From the NCBI RefSeq assembly GCF_904846695.1, contig NZ_CAJHBR010000004.1, forward strand, positions 1-64,000: 64,000 nucleotides of DNA, written 5' to 3'. Origin of the DNA: Psychrobacter urativorans. Lineage in GTDB: Bacteria; Pseudomonadota; Gammaproteobacteria; Pseudomonadales; Moraxellaceae. A program made the translations under genes and the position numbers. Below are positions 22,198 to 32,135 of the stretch, one piece after another; position 1 is the stretch's first letter; each line of letters begins with the position of its first letter. Below the pieces are notes generated by a model. It ran no database searches. It was given only the letters and a program-made list of their open reading frames with translations, and was not told the DNA's origin.

Positions 22198-22506
22198 ATG
22201 AAATACTTTAGCCAATTTATGTTACTTGCTTTGGCCGTTGCGGTGCTGCTAGGGCTGCAGTATCAATACTGGTTCGGCGGTAATGGACATGTCGAACGCA
22301 ATGAATTATTGAGTCAAATCGAAGAGCAACAGCGCTTTAATGATAATCAAGTAGCGGCAAATAACTTGCTACGTACTGATGTTTATGACTTAAAGAATGG
22401 CCTCGAAGCTGTAGAGGAGCATGCACGCTTAGATCTAGGGCTGATTAAGCACAATGAGACCTTTGTGCAGATATCTACTTCGCCCACTACTCGTAGTAGC
22501 CAATGA
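22198..22506 (+). CDS. ftsB: Cell division protein FtsB
   Basis: A 102-residue bitopic protein with a short cytoplasmic N terminus, one membrane helix (residues 5-22, LLALAVAVLLGLQYQYWFG) and a periplasmic coiled coil (about 32-75). The conserved LQYQYWFGGNG and the EEHARLDLGLIKHNETF tail are diagnostic. FtsB forms the FtsQLB complex that activates septal peptidoglycan synthesis. It sits between eno and ispD, its normal place. Confidence 0.93.
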   Translation: MKYFSQFMLLALAVAVLLGLQYQYWFGGNGHVERNELLSQIEEQQRFNDNQVAANNLLRTDVYDLKNGLEAVEEHARLDLGLIKHNETFVQISTSPTTRSSQ

Positions 22507-22563
22507 TGGTTAGTAGCTTAATAAAAACTATAACAATCACTACCAAGCTGGCACACTATCCCT

Positions 22564-23472
22564 ATGAGCATCCTCAACAATAAGCTGAATAACAAGCTTA
22601 ATCCTAAATTTACTAGTAAGTTGAATACTCAATGCCATACTGAATTTAGTGCTAAGGCTGATAAGCAGCAGCTCAAAAGTCAGTCTCCGCTTAACACCCC
22701 CCCTAAAGTACACGCTATGATAGTCGCTGCTGGACGCGGCAGTCGTTTCGGTGCTGCTGTAGCTAAACAGTATTTACTCATCAATGAGCAGACCTTGCTA
22801 CAGCTTAGCGTCGCTAGGTTAGCTAGTAGTGCTTATATTAATCACTGTTTGCTAGTTATTGCCGCAGATGATACAACGGCGCAAACTCTAAACTTCGCCT
22901 TACCAGTATCTTATACGCAGGGTGGTGCTGAGCGTTGGCAGTCGGTAAGCTTAGGCATGCAAGCTATTACTCACAGTGGTGCGGCAGATGATGATTTAGT
23001 AGTGATTCATGATGCGGCGAGACCCGCAGTTACTACTGCTGATATCGAGCGTGTGATTAGCGCTGCTATGACTGAGCCTCATGGGGCTATCCTTGCTACT
23101 CCAGTTGCTGATACTCTAAAACAAGCACAACAGCAACCTTCTAATCATAATCTGCTACCGATGCAGAAGCCTGCCCTTGATGCAGAAGCTATGAGTAATA
23201 ATCAGCGTTACTATTCTCAGTGCACTATAGATCGTGCCACTATTTGGCAAGCACAAACCCCACAAGTTTTCCGCTTGGGCAAGCTGCGTCAAGTATTGTC
23301 TTATGTTGCGGATCAACAACTACAAATCACTGATGAAGCTAGCGCTTTTGAGCAACTAAACTTGCCTATTAGGTTAGTAGCGGGCAGTCGTCAGAATATT
23401 AAACTGACTTATCCAGATGATGCGCTACTACTGAGTGCTTTACTAAGCGCACAAGGCCAAGCCTGCAACTAA
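22564..23472 (+). CDS. ispD: 2-C-methyl-D-erythritol 4-phosphate cytidylyltransferase
   Basis: IspD makes CDP-methylerythritol in the non-mevalonate isoprenoid pathway. The nucleotide-binding signature AMIVAAGRGSRFGAAVAKQYL, then VVIHDAARP, ATPVADTLK and WQAQTPQVFRL are intact. The protein is 302 residues against about 235 usually. The excess is a 50-residue Asn/Lys/Ser-rich N-terminal tail with repeated NKLN/SKLN words and an insertion near residue 185. No better internal start exists before the signature, although the ribosome site of the first ATG is weak. The usual partner ispF does not follow. Confidence 0.95.
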   Translation: MSILNNKLNNKLNPKFTSKLNTQCHTEFSAKADKQQLKSQSPLNTPPKVHAMIVAAGRGSRFGAAVAKQYLLINEQTLLQLSVARLASSAYINHCLLVIAADDTTAQTLNFALPVSYTQGGAERWQSVSLGMQAITHSGAADDDLVVIHDAARPAVTTADIERVISAAMTEPHGAILATPVADTLKQAQQQPSNHNLLPMQKPALDAEAMSNNQRYYSQCTIDRATIWQAQTPQVFRLGKLRQVLSYVADQQLQITDEASAFEQLNLPIRLVAGSRQNIKLTYPDDALLLSALLSAQGQACN

Positions 23473-23561
23473 TAAGGTTGATGATAGCAGCATCCTAGCA
23501 AAAAGCCTTTTACAATAATCTGATCTCTTAATAGACCGGTTTATAACCTAAAAACAGTATT

Positions 23562-23648
23562 GAACCTTGCTTTTCTTACAAAACCCTCCTTTTCTTGTAA
23601 AGCACTCTTTTTGTTATAAAACCCTCATTTGCTTATAAAACCTTGCTA
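23562..23648. repeat. Degenerate 18-19-bp tandem repeat downstream of ispD
   Basis: Four to five units of the form AAAACCCTCCTTTTCTTGT follow one another. The rest of the 520-bp region (23473-24009) is very AT-rich near its right end and contains no gene, only the presumed promoter of the BLUF gene. Confidence 0.65.
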
Positions 23649-24009
23649 ATAATAGGGTTATTTCAAATATTATTTTCCTAACGGTTACTTTGATATATGT
23701 CAAGTATTAGCATTTGCTAAAAAGTAAATTAAAAATTAGCAATGTAGAGCCAGTGCTTATTCCCTTAAGCCCAATGCTATAAAGGCTGACAGATTATTAC
23801 CAAGTTACAATGTAGCCGATTATTTATAACTTATTATTTGCTTTACTGACCAAACTGCACTACTATGTAACTAAGTTAATACAATTATATATAAAAAATA
23901 CGTATATATAATATAAAAAACTTATTACAGGTTCATATTCTCTTACTTGTATATTATTCCTTAGGCCATGTAGTCTAGATTATGTATTATAATTATGAGG
24001 AGAGGCACA

Positions 24010-24630
24010 ATGCTATCATCAACTAGTCCCACTCTTTCAAATACAGCAGATCTCTATCAGTTAGTATATGTCAGTCGTATTACTTCGACAGGTCTATCTG
24101 GTGCCAGTACCCTCAATGACATCGCTGAGATTTCTATAAAAAATAATAAAGCTGATAATGTGACAGGGATTGTTTGTTACGGTAATGGCTATTTTTTTCA
24201 GTATGTGGAAGGCTCAGAGCAAGCGTTGACTGACCTCAAAAATCGTATTTTGATGGATGATCGGCATAAAGATATGCATATCTTAGAGTTCTCTGCCATT
24301 GCTAAGCGTCGCTTTACTGGTTGGTCGCTGCGCTCTATAACTCTTGAGCGCTGGATGCTTAGTGACTCTAGAGTTAAAGCGTTGATGCCGTTTAAGCCTT
24401 ACAACTGGGACGCTAATGAGTGGCGACCATTCGTAGATACTTTACAAGGCTATTATGAAGAGCAGAAAAACACTGGTGATATTGATACGCAACCTATAAA
24501 GTATAATGTCTTGGGCTTGACTTTAAGTAAAGTAGTCGGGGAGCACCAAGCGTTCTTTTTGATTCAAACTATATTAGGATTACTTATTATTTTGACCCTA
24601 TTGTGGTTTATGCTATCAGATAAATTTTAG
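24010..24630 (+). CDS. BLUF-domain blue-light sensor with C-terminal membrane anchor
   Basis: The N-terminal 95 residues form a BLUF (flavin-binding blue-light) domain. The key Tyr is in YQLVYVS (about residue 20), and the Asn/Gln pair lies in ISIKNNKADNVTGIVCYGNG and FFQYVEGSE. A linker of about 75 residues follows, then one hydrophobic helix near the C terminus (about 180-200, LIQTILGLLIILTLLWFML). No GGDEF, EAL or other output domain is present. I chose the ATG at 24010 because AGGAG lies seven bases upstream; the frame extends to an ATG at 23995 that precedes this ribosome site. Flavin photochemistry is known for the family. The signalling partner is unknown. Confidence 0.88.
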   Translation: MLSSTSPTLSNTADLYQLVYVSRITSTGLSGASTLNDIAEISIKNNKADNVTGIVCYGNGYFFQYVEGSEQALTDLKNRILMDDRHKDMHILEFSAIAKRRFTGWSLRSITLERWMLSDSRVKALMPFKPYNWDANEWRPFVDTLQGYYEEQKNTGDIDTQPIKYNVLGLTLSKVVGEHQAFFLIQTILGLLIILTLLWFMLSDKF

Positions 24631-24669
24631 ATCATTACCTAAAAGATTGAGCACTAGATCTTATTTTAA

Positions 24670-24696
24670 ACCCCAGCGAACGGCTGGGATTTTTTA
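24670..24696 (+). terminator. Terminator after the BLUF gene
   Basis: CCCAGC and GCTGGG pair around a short loop, followed by ATTTTTT. Confidence 0.75.
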
Positions 24697-24845
24697 TGCC
24701 TATAATATTTTCTTAATAGTTATGATTTTCATGATATTAAGGGTATCAAGGACATTAACAATTAGGGATAAACGATTTAATTATACTGATAGTCACTATA
24801 CTGTAAGCCGCCAATCTACCTTCTACGATAACTAATCATTAGCCC

Positions 24846-24888
24846 ATAAAAAAACCTTCCAAAACCTATAAAGTTTTGGAAGGTTCTA
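24846..24888 (-). terminator. Terminator of the tRNA-Glu transcript
   Basis: AACCTTCCAAAAC and GTTTTGGAAGGTT form a 13-base perfect stem. The A run at 24846-24852 gives a U tract on the minus strand, downstream of the tRNA. Confidence 0.85.
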
Positions 24889-24924
24889 AAGCATTACTAC
24901 CGGAGTAGATACCACTTTTATATG

Positions 24925-25000
24925 TGGCGTCCCCAGGGGGATTCGAACCCCCGTTACCGCCGTGAAAGGGCGGTGTCCTAGGCCTCTAGACGATGGGGAC
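24925..25000 (-). tRNA. tRNA-Glu (anticodon TTC)
   Basis: The minus strand gives a 76-base cloverleaf: acceptor GTCCCCA pairs with TGGGGAC, the anticodon loop is CTTTCAC with TTC, the T arm carries GGTTCGAATC, and CCA is encoded. It lies 52 bp downstream of a small membrane-protein gene on the same strand. Confidence 0.97.
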
Positions 25001-25052
25001 TAGGTACTACGCTTCAACTGCTTTCACCATTTATGCTGAAGTGGTGCACATT

Positions 25053-25256
25053 CTAATAGCGTCTGTGTCTACTGTCAAGCCTTTTTCTACGTTTTTTTAA
25101 TAGTAAGTATCTTTTTTTCAATGCGCGACGTGGATGTAGGTTATTATTCTTTAAATGGTGGCGTATCCATAGAGAAGTGCAGGTGCTAATAGTTAAAGCT
25201 AATAACATATAACCAATAATAGTTCCCCATAACATGTGCTGCGGTTCTAGTTCCAT
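25053..25256 (-). CDS. Small single-pass membrane protein with basic tail
   Basis: A 67-residue product: a hydrophobic helix at about residues 9-30 (LWGTIIGYMLLALTISTCTS), then a very basic cytoplasmic-type tail (ALKKRYLLLKKRRKRLDSRH). An AGGAG ribosome site lies nine bases before the ATG. I recognise no family. It precedes tRNA-Glu on the same strand and could share its transcript. The charge distribution and ribosome site suggest a real gene. Confidence 0.6.
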   Translation of the reverse strand: MELEPQHMLWGTIIGYMLLALTISTCTSLWIRHHLKNNNLHPRRALKKRYLLLKKRRKRLDSRHRRY

Positions 25257-25624
25257 TAGGGTAGCTCTCCTGTTGAGCCTATCACAGCCTGTTGCAGGCC
25301 ATAAAGGCAGCGTAAGCAGCTTAAATCATCTACAGGATATATCGATTAGTACTGAATCATAACAATGACCATCAAGCTAAATGCCGCTTCTGCAAACAGC
25401 AAATAACTTAAGCAACAGTCAAAATAGTTTCATTGTATCAATCATATCCTTATCAACTAAAAACTAAGATGATCAAGTCGGATTAATAATACAACAGCGT
25501 TATTATTCATTGCAGTAAAACTATGCTCATAGGTTAGCTATTATCGCCAGTTAACCAATAGCAATTAGTGAGTGTTCCATTACTATTGGTTCATTATAGA
25601 TAAAATTTGGCTAATTGCTGTTTG
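25257..25624. other. Intergenic region upstream of the small membrane protein
   Basis: About 370 bp with no frame or hairpin that I can support. It separates rnt from the small membrane-protein gene, both on the minus strand. Confidence 0.4.
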
Positions 25625-26410
25625 TTAGTTGTTGCTATCTGTCAAAGTCTCGTTAGGTTCTTGGACACGCAGGGCATTAGGAAGCATTGGGTAGTGGTTA
25701 AGGATATGACAGAACAGCTCAGCAGTCTTTTGGGTATCGTATAACGCTGAGTGTGCATCATTACCATCGAAATCTAGCCCTGCTGCTTTGCAAGCACGAG
25801 CCAGTACTGTCTGACCGAAGGCTAAGGCGGCTAAAGTCACCGTATCAAATACCGAAAACTGATGAAATGGGTTGTGGCTTTTGCTATTAGTACGTAGAAC
25901 TGCCGCATTCAAAAAGCTTAAGTCAAAATGAGCATTATGGCCAATAAGGACACATTGGCGACATTCCTCAGCTTTTCGCACTTCTTTTAGGCCTTTAAAA
26001 ATGCGTCTTAGCGCCACTTTTTCATCTTCTGCAATAGCTTTTCGCATCGGGTTATTGGGATCAATGCCGGTGAACGCTAGGGCGCTTGGCTCTAAGTTTG
26101 CCCCTTCAAAAGGTTCGATATGGGCATTTAGCGCCTCGCCTGGATAAAAAACCCCTTGCTCATTGAGCAGAATAGGGATACAAGCAATCTCTAAGAGGGC
26201 GTCGGTTTGCGAGTTAAAACCAGCAGTCTCCACATCGACTACTACCGGTAAAAATTTACGAAAACGCTCTTTTAGAGTCATTGGCGTCTGAGTTTCTGTA
26301 GTCTCAGAGGGTGCTGATGCTTTAATAGAGCTCGCTTCATTAGTGCTAATACGCTCAGCAGGGCCACTCAAGACCTCATCGGATACAGGAGTGTTATTTT
26401 GGGTGGTCAT
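25625..26410 (-). CDS. rnt: Ribonuclease T
   Basis: RNase T trims the 3' ends of tRNA, 5S and 23S rRNA. The DEDDh exonuclease motifs are visible: VVDVETAGFN, LIGHNAHFDLSFLNAAV and HSALYDTQKTAELF. HIEPFEGANLEPSALAFTGIDP is typical RNase T. The 261-residue protein has a poorly conserved N-terminal tail of about 45 residues before the catalytic domain. E. coli RNase T starts close to the domain, so the true start could be later, for example at M43 (MTLKERF). It follows pyrC on the same strand by about 115 bp. Confidence 0.93.
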   Translation of the reverse strand: MTTQNNTPVSDEVLSGPAERISTNEASSIKASAPSETTETQTPMTLKERFRKFLPVVVDVETAGFNSQTDALLEIACIPILLNEQGVFYPGEALNAHIEPFEGANLEPSALAFTGIDPNNPMRKAIAEDEKVALRRIFKGLKEVRKAEECRQCVLIGHNAHFDLSFLNAAVLRTNSKSHNPFHQFSVFDTVTLAALAFGQTVLARACKAAGLDFDGNDAHSALYDTQKTAELFCHILNHYPMLPNALRVQEPNETLTDSNN

Positions 26411-26525
26411 AGACAGTCAAATCACTTTTATCGGTAGTCATAATAAGTTGAAATTATACGAGTAGCTGATGATATGAATGCTACTAGCTTGGCGGTCATA
26501 TCATCAGACTTAGGCAGAATGTAGT

Positions 26526-27596
26526 TTAGGCCTTGATAGACCAAGGTAGCGTTTCACCAGCCATTAGTGGGGTCAGCGTTGAGCCGTCAAAGTAAGGATA
26601 AGCACTAGGGACTTGCATTGGCTTTTTGATTAAAGTGACCGTGTTGGTGCTGATTGGCAAGCCATAGAACTGAGCACCAAAACGACTAGCAAAGCCCTCA
26701 AGGTTGTTAATTTTGCCAACACTATCAAATGCAGTAGCATAGAGCGGAAGAGCTGTCGCTGAGCTATAACAGCCCGCACAGCCGCAAGCGGCTTCTTTTT
26801 TATCGGTTGAGTGCGGCGCTGAGTCAGTACCCAAAAAGAATTTTGGACTGCCACTAGTCGCCACATCTAATAATACTTTTTGATGCGAGGCCCGCTTGAG
26901 AATAGGTAAGCAATATAGATGTGGCTTGATACCACCTAACAATAGATGGTTACGATTGAACATTAAGTGCTGCGGGGTAATAGTAGCGGCAACATGGTTA
27001 CCTTGCGCTAACACAAAGTCAGCAGCATCGCTAGTAGTGATGTGCTCAACTACAATTTTTAATGCTGGGAATTTGGCGATAATTTGCGTTAATACTTCAT
27101 CCAAAAAGCGCTTTTCACGGTCAAAAATATCGACATGATCATGAGTCACTTCACCATGTAATAGCAAAGGTAACTGATATTTCTGCATAGCTTCAAACAC
27201 ATCTGCTAGGGCATTAATGTTAGTGACGCCATCGGCAGAGTTAGTCGTAGCACCAGCAGGGTAAAGCTTAACGGCTTGTACTATGCCAAATTTGACCGCC
27301 ATTTCTATATCTTGCACGCTAGTCTGATCAGTCATGTATAAAGTCATGCGTGGATCAAAAGTGACTTTGCGATCAGCACTAATGTCACTTGCCTGCAAAT
27401 ACTGCATTATGCGCTCACGATAAGCTTGGGCATCAGCTGCGTTTTTGACTGGTGGTACCAGATTGGGCATACAGATAATACGATTAAAGCTAGTCGCTGC
27501 ATGGGCAACAGTAGTCGCCAGTGCTTGACCGTCTCGTAAATGGATATGCCAGTCGTCTGGCTGAATAATAGTTAGCTCTGCAATAAAATCAGTCAT
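26526..27596 (-). CDS. pyrC: Dihydroorotase (class II)
   Basis: The 356-residue enzyme cyclises carbamoyl aspartate to dihydroorotate in pyrimidine synthesis. Metal ligands are visible in [10 protein letters not shown] (H-x-H), [12 protein letters not shown] (carboxylated lysine), [15 protein letters not shown] and GTDSAPH. Length and sequence fit the E. coli type. The pyrC-rnt order is also found in Acinetobacter-type genomes. Confidence 0.97.
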   Translation of the reverse strand: MTDFIAELTIIQPDDWHIHLRDGQALATTVAHAATSFNRIICMPNLVPPVKNAADAQAYRERIMQYLQASDISADRKVTFDPRMTLYMTDQTSVQDIEMAVKFGIVQAVKLYPAGATTNSADGVTNINALADVFEAMQKYQLPLLLHGEVTHDHVDIFDREKRFLDEVLTQIIAKFPALKIVVEHITTSDAADFVLAQGNHVAATITPQHLMFNRNHLLLGGIKPHLYCLPILKRASHQKVLLDVATSGSPKFFLGTDSAPHSTDKKEAACGCAGCYSSATALPLYATAFDSVGKINNLEGFASRFGAQFYGLPISTNTVTLIKKPMQVPSAYPYFDGSTLTPLMAGETLPWSIKA

Positions 27597-28091
27597 AAGG
27601 ATTATAACGCTCTGTAGGATGAAATTAAGATGAAAAATAGGAACTAAGAGATAGTTGAGGCTGATAAGTTAATACATTTGTCAATAAACGACAGCTGATA
27701 AATTATTTTATTAGTCGGATTATATGGATAGTTTTACCCGTTATTTACTGGCTAGTTTTTATTAGAGAATTTTACCAGTGCCCATAATAACAGATTTGAC
27801 TCTCTGACTAAATATGCCGCTAAAGATAAGCGGTTGATTAGCAAATATTGCCTTGGATAATAGTCAGCTGATTATTACTAACAAACAGGGCGTAGACTAA
27901 ATATGATATAAGGTCAATATAAGGTACACTAAGCAGGAAAAGTCAGTTTTGAGCGCTTTTTATGCTTGTTTTGCATAGTTTGTAAAGCGTCTATAAACAA
28001 CTGCTAAATATTCTCTGCATTTTTTACTTTATATTGTAGCCAACTAGCACTATGATATTTTAACCTTCCCGCCACTTACTAGGAGTCATTC
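27597..28091. other. Divergent intergenic region pyrC / argG
   Basis: About 495 bp between divergent genes, with no coding frame. argG is preceded by ACTAGGAGTCATTC, a good ribosome site. I cannot support an ArgR operator by eye. Confidence 0.5.
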
Positions 28092-29330
28092 ATGGCAAAA
28101 CTAGATAAAAAAAATATTAATAAAATTGTTCTGGCCTATTCTGGAGGTCTTGATACTTCAATCATCGCCAAATGGCTACAAGAGACTTATGATGCAGAAG
28201 TTATCACTTTCACCGCTGACATCGGTCAAGGTGAAGAAGTAGAGCCAGCACGTCTTAAAGCTGAAGCGATGGGTATCAAAAACATTCACATTGAAGATCT
28301 ACGTGAAGAGTTTGCTCGTGATTATGTGTTCCCTATGTTCCGTGCCAATGCTATCTATGAAGGCGAGTACTTACTCGGTACTTCTATTGCCCGTCCACTA
28401 ATCGCCAAGCGCTTAGTTGAGATTGCCGCTGAGCATGGTGCAGACGCTATTAGTCATGGTGCTACTGGTAAAGGTAATGACCAAGTGCGTTTTGAGCTTG
28501 GTGCTGTTGCTTTGTCTCCTGATGTGGTTACTATCGCCCCTTGGCGTGAGTGGGATTTATCTAGTCGTGAAAGCTTGATGGACTATGCCAAAGAGCATAA
28601 TATTGCCATCGATTATGCAGGCACTAAAACTAAATCTCCTTATTCGATGGATGCCAATCTACTGCATATCTCTTATGAAGGCGGTATCTTAGAAGATCCT
28701 TATGCTGAAGCTGAAGATGATATGTGGCGCTGGTCAGTAAGCCCAGAGCAAGCACCAGATCAAGCGCAGTATATGGAACTTGAGTATAAAAAAGGTGATA
28801 TCGTCGCTATTGATGGTGAGCCGCTTAAGCCCTATGAAATTATGATCAAGCTCAATGAGATTGGTGGTAAGCATGGTATTGGCCGCCTAGATATCGTAGA
28901 AAACCGTTACGTAGGTATGAAGTCACGCGGCTGTTATGAGACCCCAGCAGGGACTATTATGCTTAAAGCCCATCGTGGTATTGAGTCTTTGACCCTTGAT
29001 CGTGAAGCGGCGCACCTAAAAGACGAGTTGATGCCACGCTACGCTAAAATTATCTATAATGGCTACTGGTTCAGTCCTGAGCGTCTAATGCTGCAAGAGT
29101 TAATCGATAAGTCACAAGAATATGTCAACGGTACTGTACGTGTGAAGCTGTATAAAGGTAGCGTCAGCGTAGTTGGTCGTAAATCAGCTGATTCATTGTT
29201 CGATGAGAAGATTGCAACTTTTGAAGATGATGCTGGTGCGTATGATCAAAAAGATGCAGAAGGCTTCATCCGTTTAAATGGTCTGCGTCTGGCTATCGAA
29301 GCTAGCCGTGGTCGTGACTTGTCTAAGTAG
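28092..29330 (+). CDS. argG: Argininosuccinate synthase
   Basis: ArgG joins citrulline and aspartate in arginine synthesis. The ATP pyrophosphatase P-loop is [16 protein letters not shown] at residues 13-28. [16 protein letters not shown] and [14 protein letters not shown] are family signatures. The 412 residues match the common bacterial type. A terminator follows. Confidence 0.98.
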   Translation: MAKLDKKNINKIVLAYSGGLDTSIIAKWLQETYDAEVITFTADIGQGEEVEPARLKAEAMGIKNIHIEDLREEFARDYVFPMFRANAIYEGEYLLGTSIARPLIAKRLVEIAAEHGADAISHGATGKGNDQVRFELGAVALSPDVVTIAPWREWDLSSRESLMDYAKEHNIAIDYAGTKTKSPYSMDANLLHISYEGGILEDPYAEAEDDMWRWSVSPEQAPDQAQYMELEYKKGDIVAIDGEPLKPYEIMIKLNEIGGKHGIGRLDIVENRYVGMKSRGCYETPAGTIMLKAHRGIESLTLDREAAHLKDELMPRYAKIIYNGYWFSPERLMLQELIDKSQEYVNGTVRVKLYKGSVSVVGRKSADSLFDEKIATFEDDAGAYDQKDAEGFIRLNGLRLAIEASRGRDLSK

Positions 29331-29361
29331 TCAAGTCCAGTCAATGAATCTAATTAATAAC

Positions 29362-29390
29362 AAACAGAGACCTTGAGTCTCTGTTTTTTT
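29362..29390 (+). terminator. Terminator after argG
   Basis: ACAGAGAC and GTCTCTGT-type arms pair around CTTGA, followed by seven T residues. Confidence 0.85.
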
Positions 29391-29485
29391 ATGCGTCATA
29401 AGTTGCTGGCATTAGCCGAGATCTAGTATTGTTTGTTAGACGGTAATGGTTTTCATACTAATATCAATACCAATGCTAGCCGTTG

Positions 29486-30553
29486 CTACTGTTCTATTTT
29501 GCCGATAGCATCTTGCTGTTGACGCTCTTCAGCACGGTCATGCTTATATACTGCGGCGGCAGCTGGCAAGATACCGTTAGATTTTTGCTGCTGATATTTC
29601 AAAGCAGCCAAAGCGCTAAGGCTACCGATGACTAAGATAATAATAAGAATGACTGGGTTTTTCCATAGTGGTACAGAGGTATCGTAGTCGATAGGTGCCT
29701 CGCTAGTAGTAACAGGGCTAGGGTCTTTATTGGCCTCGAGTAGTCCTAAACTGACTAAAGGCGCAACAGGTGCAGTAGTTGGTTCAGAAGTAATGCGCAA
29801 TCGATCACGACTCAGATAGATATCAGCAATTTTGGCCAACTGCAGCAACCAGCGTTGATGTGGTAGCTCGATCAAAGGCATCGGAGCAAACACCAACAGA
29901 TCATTATGACGTCCTTGCTGAACGTTCTCAGGCGCACGACCAATAACTTTTAAGTAGTTAGGAGTTGCCTGCTGCATATCTTGACTGGCGCTGGCTTGTA
30001 ATGGCTGAAATCCAGTCAGCTCATACCAGTATTTATCGATAGCGGCTGCCTGCAAAAACTGCGGCTGTAAATCAAACCAATGACCCAGCTCTTCATGATC
30101 AAGTTGGCTATAGTCTGCTAAGATAGCCAACTCACGCAGTACAATAAGGCATAATGAAGTTAGTAGTGTTTTTACTTGTGCAGTACTAGCGTCAATTTGC
30201 GCCGCTATATGAGCACTAGCTTTCATCACAGTTGCCACATCACCAAATACTGCATCAGCGACATCGTTGCGATGATACAGACTGGCATTGATGGTTGCAA
30301 AGTTCATGGCATTGTACTGACGCAGCTCTTTGACCGCGCTACGAGTAAATAGTTTTTTATGCACCGCTGAGGCGTGATATTGCTGTTCATAAGCGAGTAG
30401 AGCCGTTACGATAGCTTGTAGACTAGCAGCTAGTCCTAATCGTGTTTGTGGTAACGATAGGTTAGCAGCATCAGCCAACAACGAAACTATAGGCTGCATA
30501 TCTTGAAATAGAAAATCATACATCGACACCCGTGTCGGTGAAATATTGGTCAT
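29486..30553 (-). CDS. Hypothetical protein with C-terminal membrane anchor
   Basis: A 355-residue protein I do not recognise. The N-terminal 180 residues are predicted largely alpha-helical, with regular Leu/Ala spacing (SLLADAANLSLPQTRLGLAA, LTSLCLIVLRELAILADYS). A linker follows, then one membrane helix near residue 313 (PVILIIILVIGSLSALAALKY) and a charged 30-residue tail. There is no signal peptide, so the bulk is probably cytoplasmic (tail-anchored type). The helical repeats faintly recall DUF937, but I cannot confirm it. It is convergent with argG and divergent from the L,D-transpeptidase gene. Confidence 0.75.
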   Translation of the reverse strand: MTNISPTRVSMYDFLFQDMQPIVSLLADAANLSLPQTRLGLAASLQAIVTALLAYEQQYHASAVHKKLFTRSAVKELRQYNAMNFATINASLYHRNDVADAVFGDVATVMKASAHIAAQIDASTAQVKTLLTSLCLIVLRELAILADYSQLDHEELGHWFDLQPQFLQAAAIDKYWYELTGFQPLQASASQDMQQATPNYLKVIGRAPENVQQGRHNDLLVFAPMPLIELPHQRWLLQLAKIADIYLSRDRLRITSEPTTAPVAPLVSLGLLEANKDPSPVTTSEAPIDYDTSVPLWKNPVILIIILVIGSLSALAALKYQQQKSNGILPAAAAVYKHDRAEERQQQDAIGKIEQ

Positions 30554-30726
30554 AATTTGCTAGCTTTAAAAGGTTTAAGTATATAGTACGGTGCCTACGA
30601 GTTTGATACAATCTTTTAACATTAAAAATAGGTGTTAGTTTATTCAAATGGCTACAAATTATTTATAACTTAGGTCTCAAGAAATCAATAGATGCTTACT
30701 AATAGACTGCTAGTGGATTATTACTT

Positions 30727-31269
30727 ATGACACAACTTATGACACCACCAGTTATCCCGCAAAATAATAACTATGCTACTTATATCGTTATTAATATTGT
30801 TGAGCAAAAACTGAGCTTATATCGACAAGATACCTTAGTCTGCCAGTATAGTATCTCGACTGCTAAAAATGGTATAGGCAGTCAACAAGACAGCGGCTGT
30901 ACGCCACTGGGTAAGCATATTATCGCCGAAAAAATAGGCGGTACTGAGCCTATGAATGCCGTGTTTATTGGCCGAGTGCCTACTGGTGAGGTTTATAGTG
31001 CCAGCTTAGGGCAGGAGCAGCCGAGCCGCGATTGGATATTGAGTCGAATATTATGGCTCGAAGGTATAGAGCCAGGCTTTAATAAAGGTAGCAACGCTCA
31101 AGGGGGCTGCGATACCTATCAGCGTTATATTTATATTCATGGCACGCCCGATACGGAGCCGATGGGTGTACCCCTTTCTCATGGCTGTATCCGCATGCGT
31201 AATCAGCACATTTTTGAGTTGTATGAACAAGTAGAAGAAGGTACTCCAGTTATCATTATCGACAGCTAA
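30727..31269 (+). CDS. L,D-transpeptidase (YkuD domain)
   Basis: The 180-residue protein is almost entirely a YkuD catalytic domain. YIVINIVEQKLSLYRQDTLV opens it, and HGTPDTEPMGVPLSHGCIRM at about residues 138-157 holds the catalytic His/Cys motif (SHGCIRM). The family makes or cleaves 3-3 links in peptidoglycan or attaches proteins to it. No signal peptide or membrane helix is seen. That is unusual for a periplasmic enzyme, though short cytoplasmic-looking members exist. Confidence 0.88.
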   Translation: MTQLMTPPVIPQNNNYATYIVINIVEQKLSLYRQDTLVCQYSISTAKNGIGSQQDSGCTPLGKHIIAEKIGGTEPMNAVFIGRVPTGEVYSASLGQEQPSRDWILSRILWLEGIEPGFNKGSNAQGGCDTYQRYIYIHGTPDTEPMGVPLSHGCIRMRNQHIFELYEQVEEGTPVIIIDS

Positions 31270-31514
31270 TGGCATTACATAGTCAAAGCATGATCAAATT
31301 GCAAGAAAAATTACAAGGTTATTGATAAAAAAACTTAAGCCAAACTGTTAACTGTTAAGCTCACTGCTATAATCTTGAGCCTGTCTGTTGTCAATACTGG
31401 GTTAGTACGGCGCCAAGACTAATTCATTAATAGTTGGCTAATGGCTATGTTTATTGCTAGCTGGTTACTTGTCTCTGATCTTTAATATTAATTGCAATTA
31501 TAAGGATAATTATA

Positions 31515-32135
31515 ATGTCTAAAGCTACTTTGGAAACTCTGCAACAAACCTTTAATGAACGTCGCTCTATTTATGCTTTAGGTAATGAGTTAGCCGTCGC
31601 TCCACAAGCTATAGTCAATATGGCTGAACGTATCTTACTGCATACCCCTTCGGCTTTTAACTCGCAATCTTCACGCTTAGTGGTTTTATTTGGCGAGCAG
31701 CATCAGCAGTTGTGGGATATTACCGAACTTAAGCTGCGCGAAGAAGTGGCTGATGGTGATTTTTCTAGTAGTAAGCAAAAGATGGATAGCTTCCGTGCTG
31801 CTGCTGGTACTGTGCTGTTCTATGAAGATACCGATGTGGTAAAGTCGATGCAGGAACAATTTCAGTTGTATGCCGATAGGTTCTCTGTTTGGGCGCAACA
31901 GACTTCAGCGATGCATCAGTATGCGCTATGGACAGAGCTGAGTACATTAGAGGTTGGCGCTAGTTTGCAGCATTATAATCCGCTAATTGACGAAGAGGTT
32001 GCCGCAGCGTTCGCTATCCCTGATAACTGGGAATTAGTGGCACAAATGCCGTTTGGTAATATATTGCAAGCTGCGGGCGACAAAAGCTATCAGCCACTCA
32101 ATCAGCGTATGAAAGTGCTAGGGTTAGAGCAGTAA
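31515..32135 (+). CDS. Nitroreductase-family protein (Frm2-like)
   Basis: The 206-residue protein fits the FMN-dependent nitroreductase fold of the small Frm2/HBN1-like branch. NERRSIYALG gives the FMN-phosphate-binding Arg segment, then TPSAFNSQSSRLVVLFG, AAGTVLFYEDTDVV, GASLQHYNP and WELVAQMPFGN. Members reduce nitroaromatics or take part in lipid/redox signalling; the physiological substrate is unknown. AAGGATAATTATA precedes the ATG. Confidence 0.88.
   Translation: MSKATLETLQQTFNERRSIYALGNELAVAPQAIVNMAERILLHTPSAFNSQSSRLVVLFGEQHQQLWDITELKLREEVADGDFSSSKQKMDSFRAAAGTVLFYEDTDVVKSMQEQFQLYADRFSVWAQQTSAMHQYALWTELSTLEVGASLQHYNPLIDEEVAAAFAIPDNWELVAQMPFGNILQAAGDKSYQPLNQRMKVLGLEQ

Noticed and set aside
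24647..24835. 62-codon frame on the plus strand after the BLUF gene
   Set aside because: It starts with TTG, has no ribosome site and overlaps the BLUF terminator. The product has no recognisable features.
27980..28085. Possible ArgR operator ahead of argG
   Set aside because: The region is AT-rich and gives only partial matches to the ARG-box pattern, no better than chance by eye.
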